A DNA stretch of 33,755 nucleotides from DATCJU01 sp036562635. GTDB lineage: Bacteria; Actinomycetota; Actinomycetes; Mycobacteriales; Pseudonocardiaceae. The notes beneath the pieces were generated by a model that made no database searches, was not told the origin of the DNA, and saw only the letters and a list, made by a program, of their open reading frames with translations. The stretch lies in contig DATCJU010000134.1 of assembly GCA_036562635.1 (NCBI GenBank), positions 1 to 33,755 on the forward strand. Reading direction: 5' to 3'. The position numbers and the translations under genes are program-made. Below, piece by piece: positions 15,619 through 21,594 of the stretch (within the stretch, counting starts at the first letter, position 1; each line of letters starts with the position of its first letter).

Positions 15619-17060
15619 CGTCCGGAACGTCGGCTCCGGTGGTTCCCCTCACCGCGGTGCCCCGGCTCAGAGCCGGGGCCCGGCTCAGCTTCGACCCGGG
15701 ACGGGACCGCTACGTGGTGCTGTTCCCCGAAGGTGTCCTGCTGCTGAACGAGACCGCGGCCGCGGTGGTGGGGCGCTGTGACGGCGTCTCCAGCGTGGCC
15801 GGGATCGTCGCCGAGCTGGCCGAGCGGTACGACAGCGTGGACCCCCAGCAGGTCGCCGGGGCGGTGACCGGTCTGGCACGGTGCGGTGTGCTCGCGGTCG
15901 AGGGCGGTACCCCGACCGGGACGGCCACCGCCGACGGCCCGACCGCGGGCCCGGCTCCCGAGCCGACCGACGCCGAGGCCGGCATCCCCGCCCCGCTGGA
16001 CCTGCTGGCCGAGCTCACCCACCGCTGTCCCCTGCACTGCTCCTACTGCTCCAACCCGGTGGACCTAGTGCCGCGTCGGGCGGAGCTGACCACCGAACAG
16101 TGGTTGTCGGTGCTCTCCCAGGCCCGCGAGCTCGGCGTGCTGCAGGTGCACTTCTCGGGTGGGGAACCACTGACCCGGCCCGACCTGCTCGAACTGGTCT
16201 CCCACGCCAACCGTCTCGGCTGCTACACCAACCTGGTGACCAGTGGCCTGGGCCTGACCCCCGCCCTGGCCGCGGAGCTCACCGCCCGAGGGCTGGACCA
16301 CGTGCAGCTCTCCCTGCAGGACGCCGATCCGGCCCAGGCCGACATCGTGGCCGGCGCCCGGGCGCACCAGCACAAGACGGAAGCGGCCCGGCTGGTCAAG
16401 CGGCTGGGGCTGCCCCTGACGGTGAACGTCGTACTGCACCGCGGCAACCTGGACCGGGTCGCGCAGATCATCGAACTCGCCGAATCACTGGGCGCGGACC
16501 GGCTGGAGCTGGCCAACACCCAGTACTACGGCTGGGCCCTGCGCAACCGGAGGGCCCTGCTGCCCCGGCGGGCGCAGCTGGAGGCGGCCGAAGCGGCGGT
16601 GCGGCAGGCGCGGCAGCGGCTCGGGGACCGGATGCAGATCGTCTACGTGCTGGCCGACTACCACGAGCCCCACCCCAAACCGTGCCAGCACGGCTGGGGC
16701 GCTCAGCAGCTCACCGTCACCCCGGACGGACGGGTCCTGCCCTGTCCGGTGGCCGACGTGATCGACGAGCTGCGTTTCGAGAACGTCCGCTCCGTGCCGC
16801 TCGCCGAGATCTGGTACCGGTCGCCGGCCTTCAACGCCTTCCGGGGCACCGGCTGGATGCAGGAACCGTGCCGGAGCTGCCCCCGGCGCGAGGTGGACCA
16901 CGGCGGCTGCCGCTGCCAGGCCTTCCTGTTCACCGGGGATCCGACCGCCACCGACCCGGTGTGTACGTTGTCTCCCCACCGTCACCTGGTGGACGCTGTG
17001 CTGGGCGAGGAGGAGAGCAGCAGGCCGGTGCCACGCACCGCGCCGAGGGAGGCCGTATGA
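15615..17060 (+). CDS. pqqDE: PqqD-PqqE fusion: peptide chaperone joined to radical SAM peptide cyclase
   Basis: 481 residues in one uninterrupted frame. Residues about 1-100 are PqqD (RLRAGARLSFDPGRDRYVVL, LLNETAAAVVGRCDG), the small domain that binds PqqA. A Pro/Thr/Ala/Gly linker spans about 97-125. PqqE follows, with the SAM-cluster motif C138-x3-C142-x2-C145 (CPLHCSYC), SGGEPLTRPDL, and a C-terminal SPASM region with CQHGWGAQQLTVTPDGRVLPCP and later cysteines (CRSCPRR, GGCRC, DPVC). PqqE forms the Glu-Tyr carbon-carbon bond in PqqA. The start GTG 15615 overlaps the pqqC stop, with GGGAG upstream; the stop overlaps the pqqB start (ATGA). Separate pqqD and pqqE genes are the usual arrangement. 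Confidence 0.94.
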   Translation: MTSGTSAPVVPLTAVPRLRAGARLSFDPGRDRYVVLFPEGVLLLNETAAAVVGRCDGVSSVAGIVAELAERYDSVDPQQVAGAVTGLARCGVLAVEGGTPTGTATADGPTAGPAPEPTDAEAGIPAPLDLLAELTHRCPLHCSYCSNPVDLVPRRAELTTEQWLSVLSQARELGVLQVHFSGGEPLTRPDLLELVSHANRLGCYTNLVTSGLGLTPALAAELTARGLDHVQLSLQDADPAQADIVAGARAHQHKTEAARLVKRLGLPLTVNVVLHRGNLDRVAQIIELAESLGADRLELANTQYYGWALRNRRALLPRRAQLEAAEAAVRQARQRLGDRMQIVYVLADYHEPHPKPCQHGWGAQQLTVTPDGRVLPCPVADVIDELRFENVRSVPLAEIWYRSPAFNAFRGTGWMQEPCRSCPRREVDHGGCRCQAFLFTGDPTATDPVCTLSPHRHLVDAVLGEEESSRPVPRTAPREAV

Positions 17061-17995
17061 GGGCGATCCTGCTGGGCACAGCCGCCGGTGGCGGTTTCCC
17101 GCAGTGGAACTGCGCCTGCCAGATGTGCGCGCGGGCCGGGAAGCCCGGTGTCCCGGCCCGCACCCAGGACTGCGTGGCGATCAGCGCCAACGACGTGGAC
17201 TGGTACCTGCTCAACGCCTCCCCGGACATCCGGACCCAGCTGATGAGCAGCGTCCGGCTCACTCCCGGCCCGGGGGTCCGGCAGACCCCGCTGCGTGCGG
17301 TGCTGCTCACCGACGCGGAACTGGATCACGTGACCGGCCTGCTCGCGCTGCGGGAGGGCACGCTGCAGGTGTACGCGACCCGGACGGTGCTCACCGCGCT
17401 GCGGGACCACCTGCCGCTCCAGTCCGTGCTGGCCGGTTACCAGGGCTGGGAGTGGCACGAGATACGGCCCGGCCTGCCGTTCACCCTGGAGGGCCGCCCC
17501 GCCGGTGCCGAGTCGGCCATACTGCGGGTGACCGCGACGGTGGTGGGTGACAAGCGGCCGAAGTACGTCCAGACCTCCGACGAGGAGAGCAGCGCCGACG
17601 GGGAGAGCTGGGTCGTGGCCTACCGGATCGAGGACCCGGCCACCGGAGGGGTGCTGGTCTACGCACCGTGCCTGCCCCACTGGTCTCCCGCCATGGACGC
17701 ACTCGTCGAGGACGCCAGCTGTGTGCTGTTGGACGGCACCTTCCACGGCCCGAGCGAGATGGCCGGGGCGACGGGGAACCGGGTGGGTGGAACCGCGCAG
17801 CGCACGATGGGTCACCTGCCGATCAGTGGGCCGAACGGCTCGCTGTCCGCGCTGCGCCGGCATCCCGGCGTCCGCCGGGTGTACACCCACCTGAACAACA
17901 CCAACCCGGTGCTGGACGCCGGGTCACCCCAGCGTGCGGAGCTCGTCGCCGCCGGCGCCGAGGTGCTCGACGACGGCACCGAACTGGTGCTGTGA
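17057..17995 (+). CDS. pqqB: PqqB, metallo-beta-lactamase-fold PQQ biosynthesis protein
   Basis: 312 residues. The family start MRAILLGTAAGGGFPQWNC is followed by the structural zinc site C19-A-C21-x2-C24. The metallo-hydrolase motif is altered to LTDAELDHVTGLL, as in other PqqB proteins, and DGTFH, GHLPISG and THLNNTNP complete the signature. PqqB is thought to hydroxylate the Tyr moiety of the Glu-Tyr product. It is the last gene of the operon, starting inside the pqqDE stop (ATGA). No pqqF/G protease gene is nearby, so release of the crosslinked dipeptide must rely on a protease encoded elsewhere. Confidence 0.95.
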   Translation: MRAILLGTAAGGGFPQWNCACQMCARAGKPGVPARTQDCVAISANDVDWYLLNASPDIRTQLMSSVRLTPGPGVRQTPLRAVLLTDAELDHVTGLLALREGTLQVYATRTVLTALRDHLPLQSVLAGYQGWEWHEIRPGLPFTLEGRPAGAESAILRVTATVVGDKRPKYVQTSDEESSADGESWVVAYRIEDPATGGVLVYAPCLPHWSPAMDALVEDASCVLLDGTFHGPSEMAGATGNRVGGTAQRTMGHLPISGPNGSLSALRRHPGVRRVYTHLNNTNPVLDAGSPQRAELVAAGAEVLDDGTELVL

Positions 17996-18068
17996 TCCGC
18001 TGTTCCACCGGGTGGTGGTGCGGCCCGGGTGCCGTGGACGACTCTCGCCCGGAACACGTGATGTCTCC

Positions 18069-18092
18069 CTGGTCCCGTCTCCCTGGGACCGG
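18069..18092 (+). terminator. Possible weak terminator of the pqq operon
   Basis: GGTCCC (18071-18076) pairs with GGGACC (18085-18090), extended by a wobble and one pair, and is followed by TTTG. It lies 74 bases after the pqqB stop. Confidence 0.4.
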
Positions 18093-18143
18093 TTTGCGTC
18101 CCTGCCGGACGTCAGGCGGTTCCGCCACCCTTCACCAGGATTT

Positions 18144-18159
18144 TCAACCGCGCGGTTGA
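18144..18159. promoter_or_regulatory. ArsR-type operator 1
   Basis: A perfect 16-bp palindrome, TCAACC-GCGC-GGTTGA, with partial outer symmetry. It lies 67 bases before the ArsR-family ATG and shares its half-sites with the second palindrome. Confidence 0.65.
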
Positions 18160-18186
18160 GAAGGTGGGTGGGCGGGCGTACCGTCG

Positions 18187-18208
18187 TTGTCAACCAATTG
18201 GTTGTCAA
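18187..18208. promoter_or_regulatory. ArsR-type operator 2
   Basis: A 14-bp perfect palindrome, CAACC-AATT-GGTTG, flanked by TTG/CAA after one mismatch on each side. Its centre is 46 bp from that of operator 1 and 29 bases before the ATG, where a repressor would block transcription. Confidence 0.7.
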
Positions 18209-18226
18209 CGGTGGTAGGGAGCACAC

Positions 18227-18589
18227 ATGACCGACGACCGCCTCTCCCGCGTGTTCGCAGCCCTCGCCGATCCAACTCGGCGGGACATCGTGGCCCGACT
18301 CTCGGTCGGTGACGCGACGGTCGGACAGCTGGCGAAGCAGTACGACATGTCGGTCCAGGCTGTCTCCAAGCACGTCAAGGTGCTGGAGGAGGCCGGCCTC
18401 GTGAGCCGCAGCCGGAAGGCGCAGCGTCGCCCCTGCCACCTCGAGCCCGAGGTGTTCGACCTGATGACCCGGTGGATCGAGAGGTACCGCAGGCAGGCCG
18501 AGGAGCGGTTCCGCCGCCTCGACGCCGTGCTCGCGGCCATGGACGACGACCGGGACACGGTCACGTACCGGCAGGAGGAAGCATCATGA
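18227..18589 (+). CDS. ArsR-family winged-helix transcriptional regulator
   Basis: 120 residues. LSRVFAALADPTRRDIVARL is the classic first helix of the ArsR/SmtB fold, TVGQLAKQYDMSVQAVSKHVKVLEEAGLV is the helix-turn-helix and RSRKAQRRPCHL the wing. No metal-binding cysteine pair is visible in the recognition helix, so it resembles the SdpR-like group that pairs with SRPBCC genes. ATG 18227 has TAGGGA upstream. The stop overlaps the start of the SRPBCC gene (ATGA), so the two proteins are made together. Two TCAACC-N4-GGTTGA palindromes upstream suggest autorepression. Confidence 0.92.
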   Translation: MTDDRLSRVFAALADPTRRDIVARLSVGDATVGQLAKQYDMSVQAVSKHVKVLEEAGLVSRSRKAQRRPCHLEPEVFDLMTRWIERYRRQAEERFRRLDAVLAAMDDDRDTVTYRQEEAS

Positions 18590-19068
18590 CCACGACGAAC
18601 GAGACCCGCATCGAAACCGATCCCGCACTGCCCACCATCCGCATCGTCCGCGACTTCGCCGCACCCGCCGAGCGGGTGTTCCGAGCATGGACCGATCCGG
18701 AACTGGTCGCCCGGTGGCTCGGCCCGAGGAGCATCACCAACCGGATGGACCACTGGGACGCCCGCACCGGCGGCAGCTACCGCTACGTGTCCCTGCGGAA
18801 CGGCGAGGTGATCGCCTCCTTCTACGGCTCCTTCCACGAGGTGCGCCCCCACGAGCGGATCGTGCAGACCTTCACCTACGACGGCGCTCCCGACGGTGTC
18901 TCCCTGGACATCGTGACCTTCGAGGACCTGGGCGACGGACGCACCCGGGTCGACAGCCTGACGCTCGTCGAGTCGCTGGAGACCCGGGACGCGGTACTCG
19001 CCAGCGGGATGGAACAGGGTGTGATCGAGGGCTACGAGAAGCTGGACGCCCTCCTCGCCGAACGGTGA
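18586..19068 (+). CDS. SRPBCC / AHSA1-domain protein
   Basis: 160 residues filled by one helix-grip (START-like) domain: IRIVRDFAAPAERVFRAWTDPELVARWLGP opens the fold, GGSYRYVSL and VRPHERIVQTFTYDG form the sheet, and EQGVIEGYEKLDALLAER is the closing helix over the ligand cavity. Family members bind hydrophobic small molecules; the ligand cannot be read from sequence. Translational coupling with the ArsR regulator is a recurring pair in actinobacteria, suggesting that the SRPBCC protein handles or senses the inducer. Ribosome binding site GGAGGAA lies 5 bases before ATG 18586. Confidence 0.92.
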   Translation: MTTTNETRIETDPALPTIRIVRDFAAPAERVFRAWTDPELVARWLGPRSITNRMDHWDARTGGSYRYVSLRNGEVIASFYGSFHEVRPHERIVQTFTYDGAPDGVSLDIVTFEDLGDGRTRVDSLTLVESLETRDAVLASGMEQGVIEGYEKLDALLAER

Positions 19069-19069
19069 G

Positions 19070-19115
19070 CGAGGGAGGGACGTTCCGTTCCCGCTCCCGG
19101 GTTCGTGCTCCCTCG
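19070..19115 (+). terminator. Possible terminator after the SRPBCC gene
   Basis: An 8-bp perfect stem (19070-19077 with 19108-19115) with a long 30-base loop directly after the stop codon; weak evidence. Confidence 0.35.
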
Positions 19116-19376
19116 GGAACACCACCCCGGCGTGCACCGGAGACGTCCACGGTGGACACGTCGACGGGACACCGGGAGCGTGCCGGGCGTCCCACTCCAT
19201 CACGGTCCGGCCGACGACCCCGCGCGACCGTGGGCGGACAACCCCCAGGACGGCGACCACCGGGCACCACGTCGACCTGCGGTTGTGTCCCACCGCGGCA
19301 CCGCGCCGTGACGTGCGACGTGGACCGTGGACGTCCGGGCGAGGCGGATCCACCGGAGGGCACGGTCACCCCGGAA

Positions 19377-19415
19377 GACCGACCCCGGTTCGATCGCCTC
19401 GAGCCGGGGTCGGTC
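19377..19415 (-). terminator. Hairpin terminator of the tRNA gene
   Basis: A perfect 12-bp stem (19377-19388 with 19404-19415) and a 15-base loop, starting 18 bases beyond the tRNA 3' end on the minus strand. Confidence 0.7.
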
Positions 19416-19433
19416 CACTGTGGTCGCACTCAG

Positions 19434-19507
19434 TGCCCCCGATCGGATTCGAACCGACACTGGAACCCTTTTAAGGGGCCTGCCTCTTCCGGTTGGGCTA
19501 CGGGGGC
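19434..19507 (-). tRNA. Short class-I tRNA with anticodon UAA (Leu codon UUA)
   Basis: Read on the minus strand, 74 nt. Acceptor GCCCCCG pairs with CGGGGGC over all 7 bp, and A73 is the discriminator. The D arm has only three clear pairs (GCC/GGC) around a loop containing GG. The anticodon stem GGCCC/GGGTT has two terminal G-U pairs, and the loop CTTAAAA places UAA at 19473-19471 after the invariant U33. The T arm is GTCGG-TTCGAAT-CCGAT. The variable loop is only 5 nt (CCAGT), whereas genuine tRNA-Leu has a long class-II arm. CCA is not encoded. The acceptor stem resembles actinobacterial tRNA-Lys. Decoding and charging identity are therefore uncertain. Confidence 0.8.
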
Positions 19508-19513
19508 AGGGGG

Positions 19514-19519
19514 AGCCTA
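19514..19519 (-). promoter_or_regulatory. Candidate -10 box of the tRNA gene
   Basis: Minus strand TAGGCT, 6 bases upstream of the first tRNA base, so transcription would begin at about the mature 5' end. The same hexamer precedes metB, cbs and eno. Confidence 0.45.
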
Positions 19520-19681
19520 GGACGTCCGGCACGCCGTGCGGAGGCCTGGGCGCAGAACTCGCCCGCCCGGCGCAGTGGTGCCCGTCCGGGACCGTGCGCC
19601 GGAAGGCGCAACGGTGACCACCAGCTGTCCATGGTGGCCACCGAACCGGACCGTCCACAGGCTCCGATCATCCAGCATCGA

Positions 19682-20758
19682 TCACCCGCGCCTGACGGGG
19701 CGTCCCACCGCGGTCAGCCCCAGCACGATCTCGTGATTGGGATCACAGCCCAGCACCTGTTCCACCCGCTCGTCACGCAACGCAGCGGTGAACCCGACCG
19801 CGAGTCCCATGGCAGTGGCCACCAGGTACGCGGTCTGCGAGACGTGTCCGACATCCATCTGCACCATGCGGTAGGCGCGGGCGTTGTCGTACTTCCAGCG
19901 GGTCCGCCCGAGCACACCGGTGTAGTAGATCGCGGCCGCGGCGTCCCCCACCCAGTCCTGGTCCCCGGCGGACTCGACGATCTCCTCGGTGGTCCAGACA
20001 CAGCCGAGCGGTTCCAACAGGTGCCGTGCGGCGTCGTAGTGGTACCAGCCGGCGGCCAGACCCTCGACCCGGGCGGCGTGCAGGTACAGCTCCACCGGGT
20101 GCCGCCCACCCGCCGAGGGGCTGGTCTTGAGCACGGTGCCCGACTTGGTGATCGACCCGGGCAGCGGGAGCGGGCCGCCGACCACCTGCAGGAGTTGGGC
20201 CACCTCGACGAGCTGGAGCGGCTCGGGGGAGAACTCGCGGGAGGTACGCCGTTCCAGCAGCACCTGGAGCACCGGACGGCTGGTCCAGCGCGGCACACCC
20301 TTGGGCCGGGGCAGTTCCACGGGCGTGGTGCCCAGCCGCTTGAACGGGGGCGGCGGCGGGTTCGTCCTCATCTTCTCGTCCAGCTCGGAGTCCTGCTCCT
20401 GCCAGCTGGCGTACTTGCTGTCGGCCAGGGTGCGGCTGGCGAAGTGGTAGTGCCGCGCGGAGGGACCCCAGTCGGACCAGGCGGCGAGCATCGCCTGCTC
20501 CTCGCCGTGCTCCGGGGAGCCCTCCACGATCAGCACCCTGGCCTCGATGAGCTCGTCGACGACGCTGCGCAGCGCCGCCGCCTCCTCCGCGTCGAGATCC
20601 GCGAATGCCTCGGCGGGGTCGGTGAAGGTGGCGAAGGCACGGCAGACCTGTTCCGCCACCTCGGTCAGCTCGAACTGTCGCTGGTGCAGGTAGTCGTCCC
20701 AGACCAGCCGGCCCCGGTCGAAGAACAGCGTCGCGTACTCAGCGACCTTGACGCGCAT
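19682..20758 (-). CDS. SagB-type flavin-dependent oxidoreductase (nitroreductase fold)
   Basis: 358 residues. An N-terminal region of about 140 residues (RVKVAEYATLFFDRGRLVWDDY..., a helical winged-helix-like part) precedes the nitroreductase-like FMN domain: LERRTSREFSPEPL, SAGGRHPVELYL, WYHYDAARHLLEPL, YTGVLGRTRWKYDNARAYRMVQMDVGHVSQTAYLVATAMGL and the final C-terminal strand. In azole-forming peptide clusters, SagB dehydrogenates azolines to azoles, but no YcaO cyclase is nearby, so this stand-alone member may act on another substrate. ATG 20758 follows AGGAG by 7 bases and lies inside an overlapping 45-codon frame. Confidence 0.88.
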   Translation of the reverse strand: MRVKVAEYATLFFDRGRLVWDDYLHQRQFELTEVAEQVCRAFATFTDPAEAFADLDAEEAAALRSVVDELIEARVLIVEGSPEHGEEQAMLAAWSDWGPSARHYHFASRTLADSKYASWQEQDSELDEKMRTNPPPPPFKRLGTTPVELPRPKGVPRWTSRPVLQVLLERRTSREFSPEPLQLVEVAQLLQVVGGPLPLPGSITKSGTVLKTSPSAGGRHPVELYLHAARVEGLAAGWYHYDAARHLLEPLGCVWTTEEIVESAGDQDWVGDAAAAIYYTGVLGRTRWKYDNARAYRMVQMDVGHVSQTAYLVATAMGLAVGFTAALRDERVEQVLGCDPNHEIVLGLTAVGRPVRRG

Positions 20759-20876
20759 CGCGCCACTCCTCGAACCGAGCCACCTCCCATGTCCGCACCG
20801 CACAGGAGACCGCGTTGGCCCCCGCCAGATGCTCGAACCAGAGCCAGTCGCAGTTCACGATCACTCCGAGGAACAC
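20739..20876 (-). CDS. Possible 45-residue peptide gene overlapping the SagB start
   Basis: A frame opens with GTG 20876 and ends at TGA 20741-20739, overlapping the SagB gene by 20 bases. The peptide is Trp-rich (W11, W13, W30, W38), has two Cys (9 and 25) and ends in an amphipathic stretch, WEVARFEEWRDAR, that looks protein-like. GC at third positions is high in the first two thirds. An in-frame TAG lies about 33 bases upstream of the GTG, which limits the peptide's length. The ribosome binding site is poor. It could be a SagB substrate peptide, a decayed gene tail or chance; I recognise no family. Confidence 0.4.
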   Translation of the reverse strand: MFLGVIVNCDWLWFEHLAGANAVSCAVRTWEVARFEEWRDARQGR

Positions 20877-21195
20877 GTGCTCGCCGTCCCGCGAGCGAGC
20901 TGATGACAGCTACGGACGGCCACCGCAGCCCCTGTAGCTTTTCACCTGTCCGAGTGGACCGGGCAATGTGGGTGACCAAGTCGTCAGGATTGTGCCCCAC
21001 GGTCCAGCGTTGATGCTCCGATCCGTGTAACCGTGCCGTCACCGACAGAGACAACCGCCGGAACAGCAGCACCGGGGACGACGGAGCACACGTCCCCGGA
21101 TCCGAACATCCCGCAGCCCGGGCCGCGCCCAGGTCTCCCCTCCGCAAGGGGGCGGGAGCGCCCCTCGATTCGCCCCCGCCCCGCAACCACGACGA
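20877..21195. other. Intergenic region, mostly featureless
   Basis: About 320 bases between the possible 45-codon frame and the 40-residue peptide gene. The longer minus-strand frame across it (to 21186) reads as Arg/Gly-rich low-complexity sequence. The only structure I see is the hairpin at 21149-21164. Confidence 0.45.
21149..21164 (-). terminator. Hairpin terminator of the 40-residue peptide gene
   Basis: A perfect 6-bp stem, GGGGCG/CGCCCC, with a 4-base GGAG loop, 32 bases beyond the peptide stop on the minus strand. An alternative pairing uses 21148-21154 with 21171-21177. Confidence 0.55.
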
Positions 21196-21318
21196 TCAGT
21201 TGTCCTTCTTACGGGCGTAGATCTTGTGCACCCGGGCGTAGTCGGCCGAGCGCTCCACCAGCGCCCCGTCCTTGACCTCACCGCGGCGAACCCGTAGAGC
21301 CAGCTCCTTCAGTGACAT
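21196..21318 (-). CDS. Small basic peptide of 40 residues, unrecognised
   Basis: The peptide starts MSLKELALRVRRGEVKDG and continues with ALVERSADYARVHKIYARK, ending KDN. It is strongly charged, predicted helical at its start, and lacks Cys, a signal peptide or membrane segment. ATG 21318 has an excellent Shine-Dalgarno, GAGGTGAT, 3 bases upstream. A consensus-quality -35 (TTGACA) and a palindrome overlap the probable transcription start, and a terminator follows, so it looks like an autonomous, regulated gene. I do not recognise the family; possible roles include a regulatory peptide, a small protein partner or a modified peptide precursor. Confidence 0.75.
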   Translation of the reverse strand: MSLKELALRVRRGEVKDGALVERSADYARVHKIYARKKDN

Positions 21319-21594
21319 GGGATCACCTCACTCCCCAGCAACGTGTCACCCTTTCAGGTGACACACTGGAGTAGTGTTCGTTTCACCTAACGCATTGTCA
21401 AGGGCGGCACTACGAATTCGCACCGAGTGGAGCAGTGTCATCTGCTATTGGTGAAATCCCCCCGAGCGATCACGACACAACTCACACAAGATCGCACACC
21501 GACGCGAAAGTCATGATCGGAGCGGCAGGTGACGCCGCCGTCCCTTCCGTCATCGGTGATCGGGGGGATCGACACCCGGACCCGTCAAACGCCG
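21319..21594 (-). promoter_or_regulatory. Promoter region of the 40-residue peptide gene
   Basis: On the minus strand, TTGACA (21401-21396) is separated by 17 bases from AACACT (21378-21373). An operator-like palindrome (21343-21364) lies just downstream, and further GGTGAAA half-sites occur at 21388-21382 and, on the plus strand, 21450-21456. I see no gene in the remaining bases up to the ndh stop. Confidence 0.55.
21343..21364. promoter_or_regulatory. Operator-like palindrome GTGTCACC-N6-GGTGACAC
   Basis: Perfect 8-bp inverted repeats (21343-21350 and 21357-21364) placed at about +9 to +30 of the predicted transcript of the 40-residue peptide. It could be a repressor site or a 5' leader hairpin. 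Confidence 0.6.

Larger units (their letters stand above)
19069..19433. other. Intergenic region, no gene seen
   Basis: 365 bases between the SRPBCC gene and the tRNA. Open frames here are Arg/Pro-rich without ribosome binding sites. It holds a possible long-loop terminator (19070-19115), the tRNA terminator (19377-19415) and a 12-bp inverted repeat, GACGTCCACGGT at 19142-19153 and its complement at 19324-19335. Confidence 0.5.

Noticed and set aside
19434..19507. tRNA as attachment site for an integrated element
   Set aside because: No integrase, phage gene or duplicated tRNA 3' end is visible on either side.
19493..21013. Plus-strand open frame of 506 codons opposite SagB
   Set aside because: It starts in the tRNA and runs antisense to a recognised nitroreductase-fold protein.
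19682..21318. Azole-type modified peptide cluster around SagB
   Set aside because: No YcaO cyclase or E1-like partner is present, and the 40-residue peptide has no Cys and is transcribed separately; only a weak peptide candidate (20739-20876) remains.
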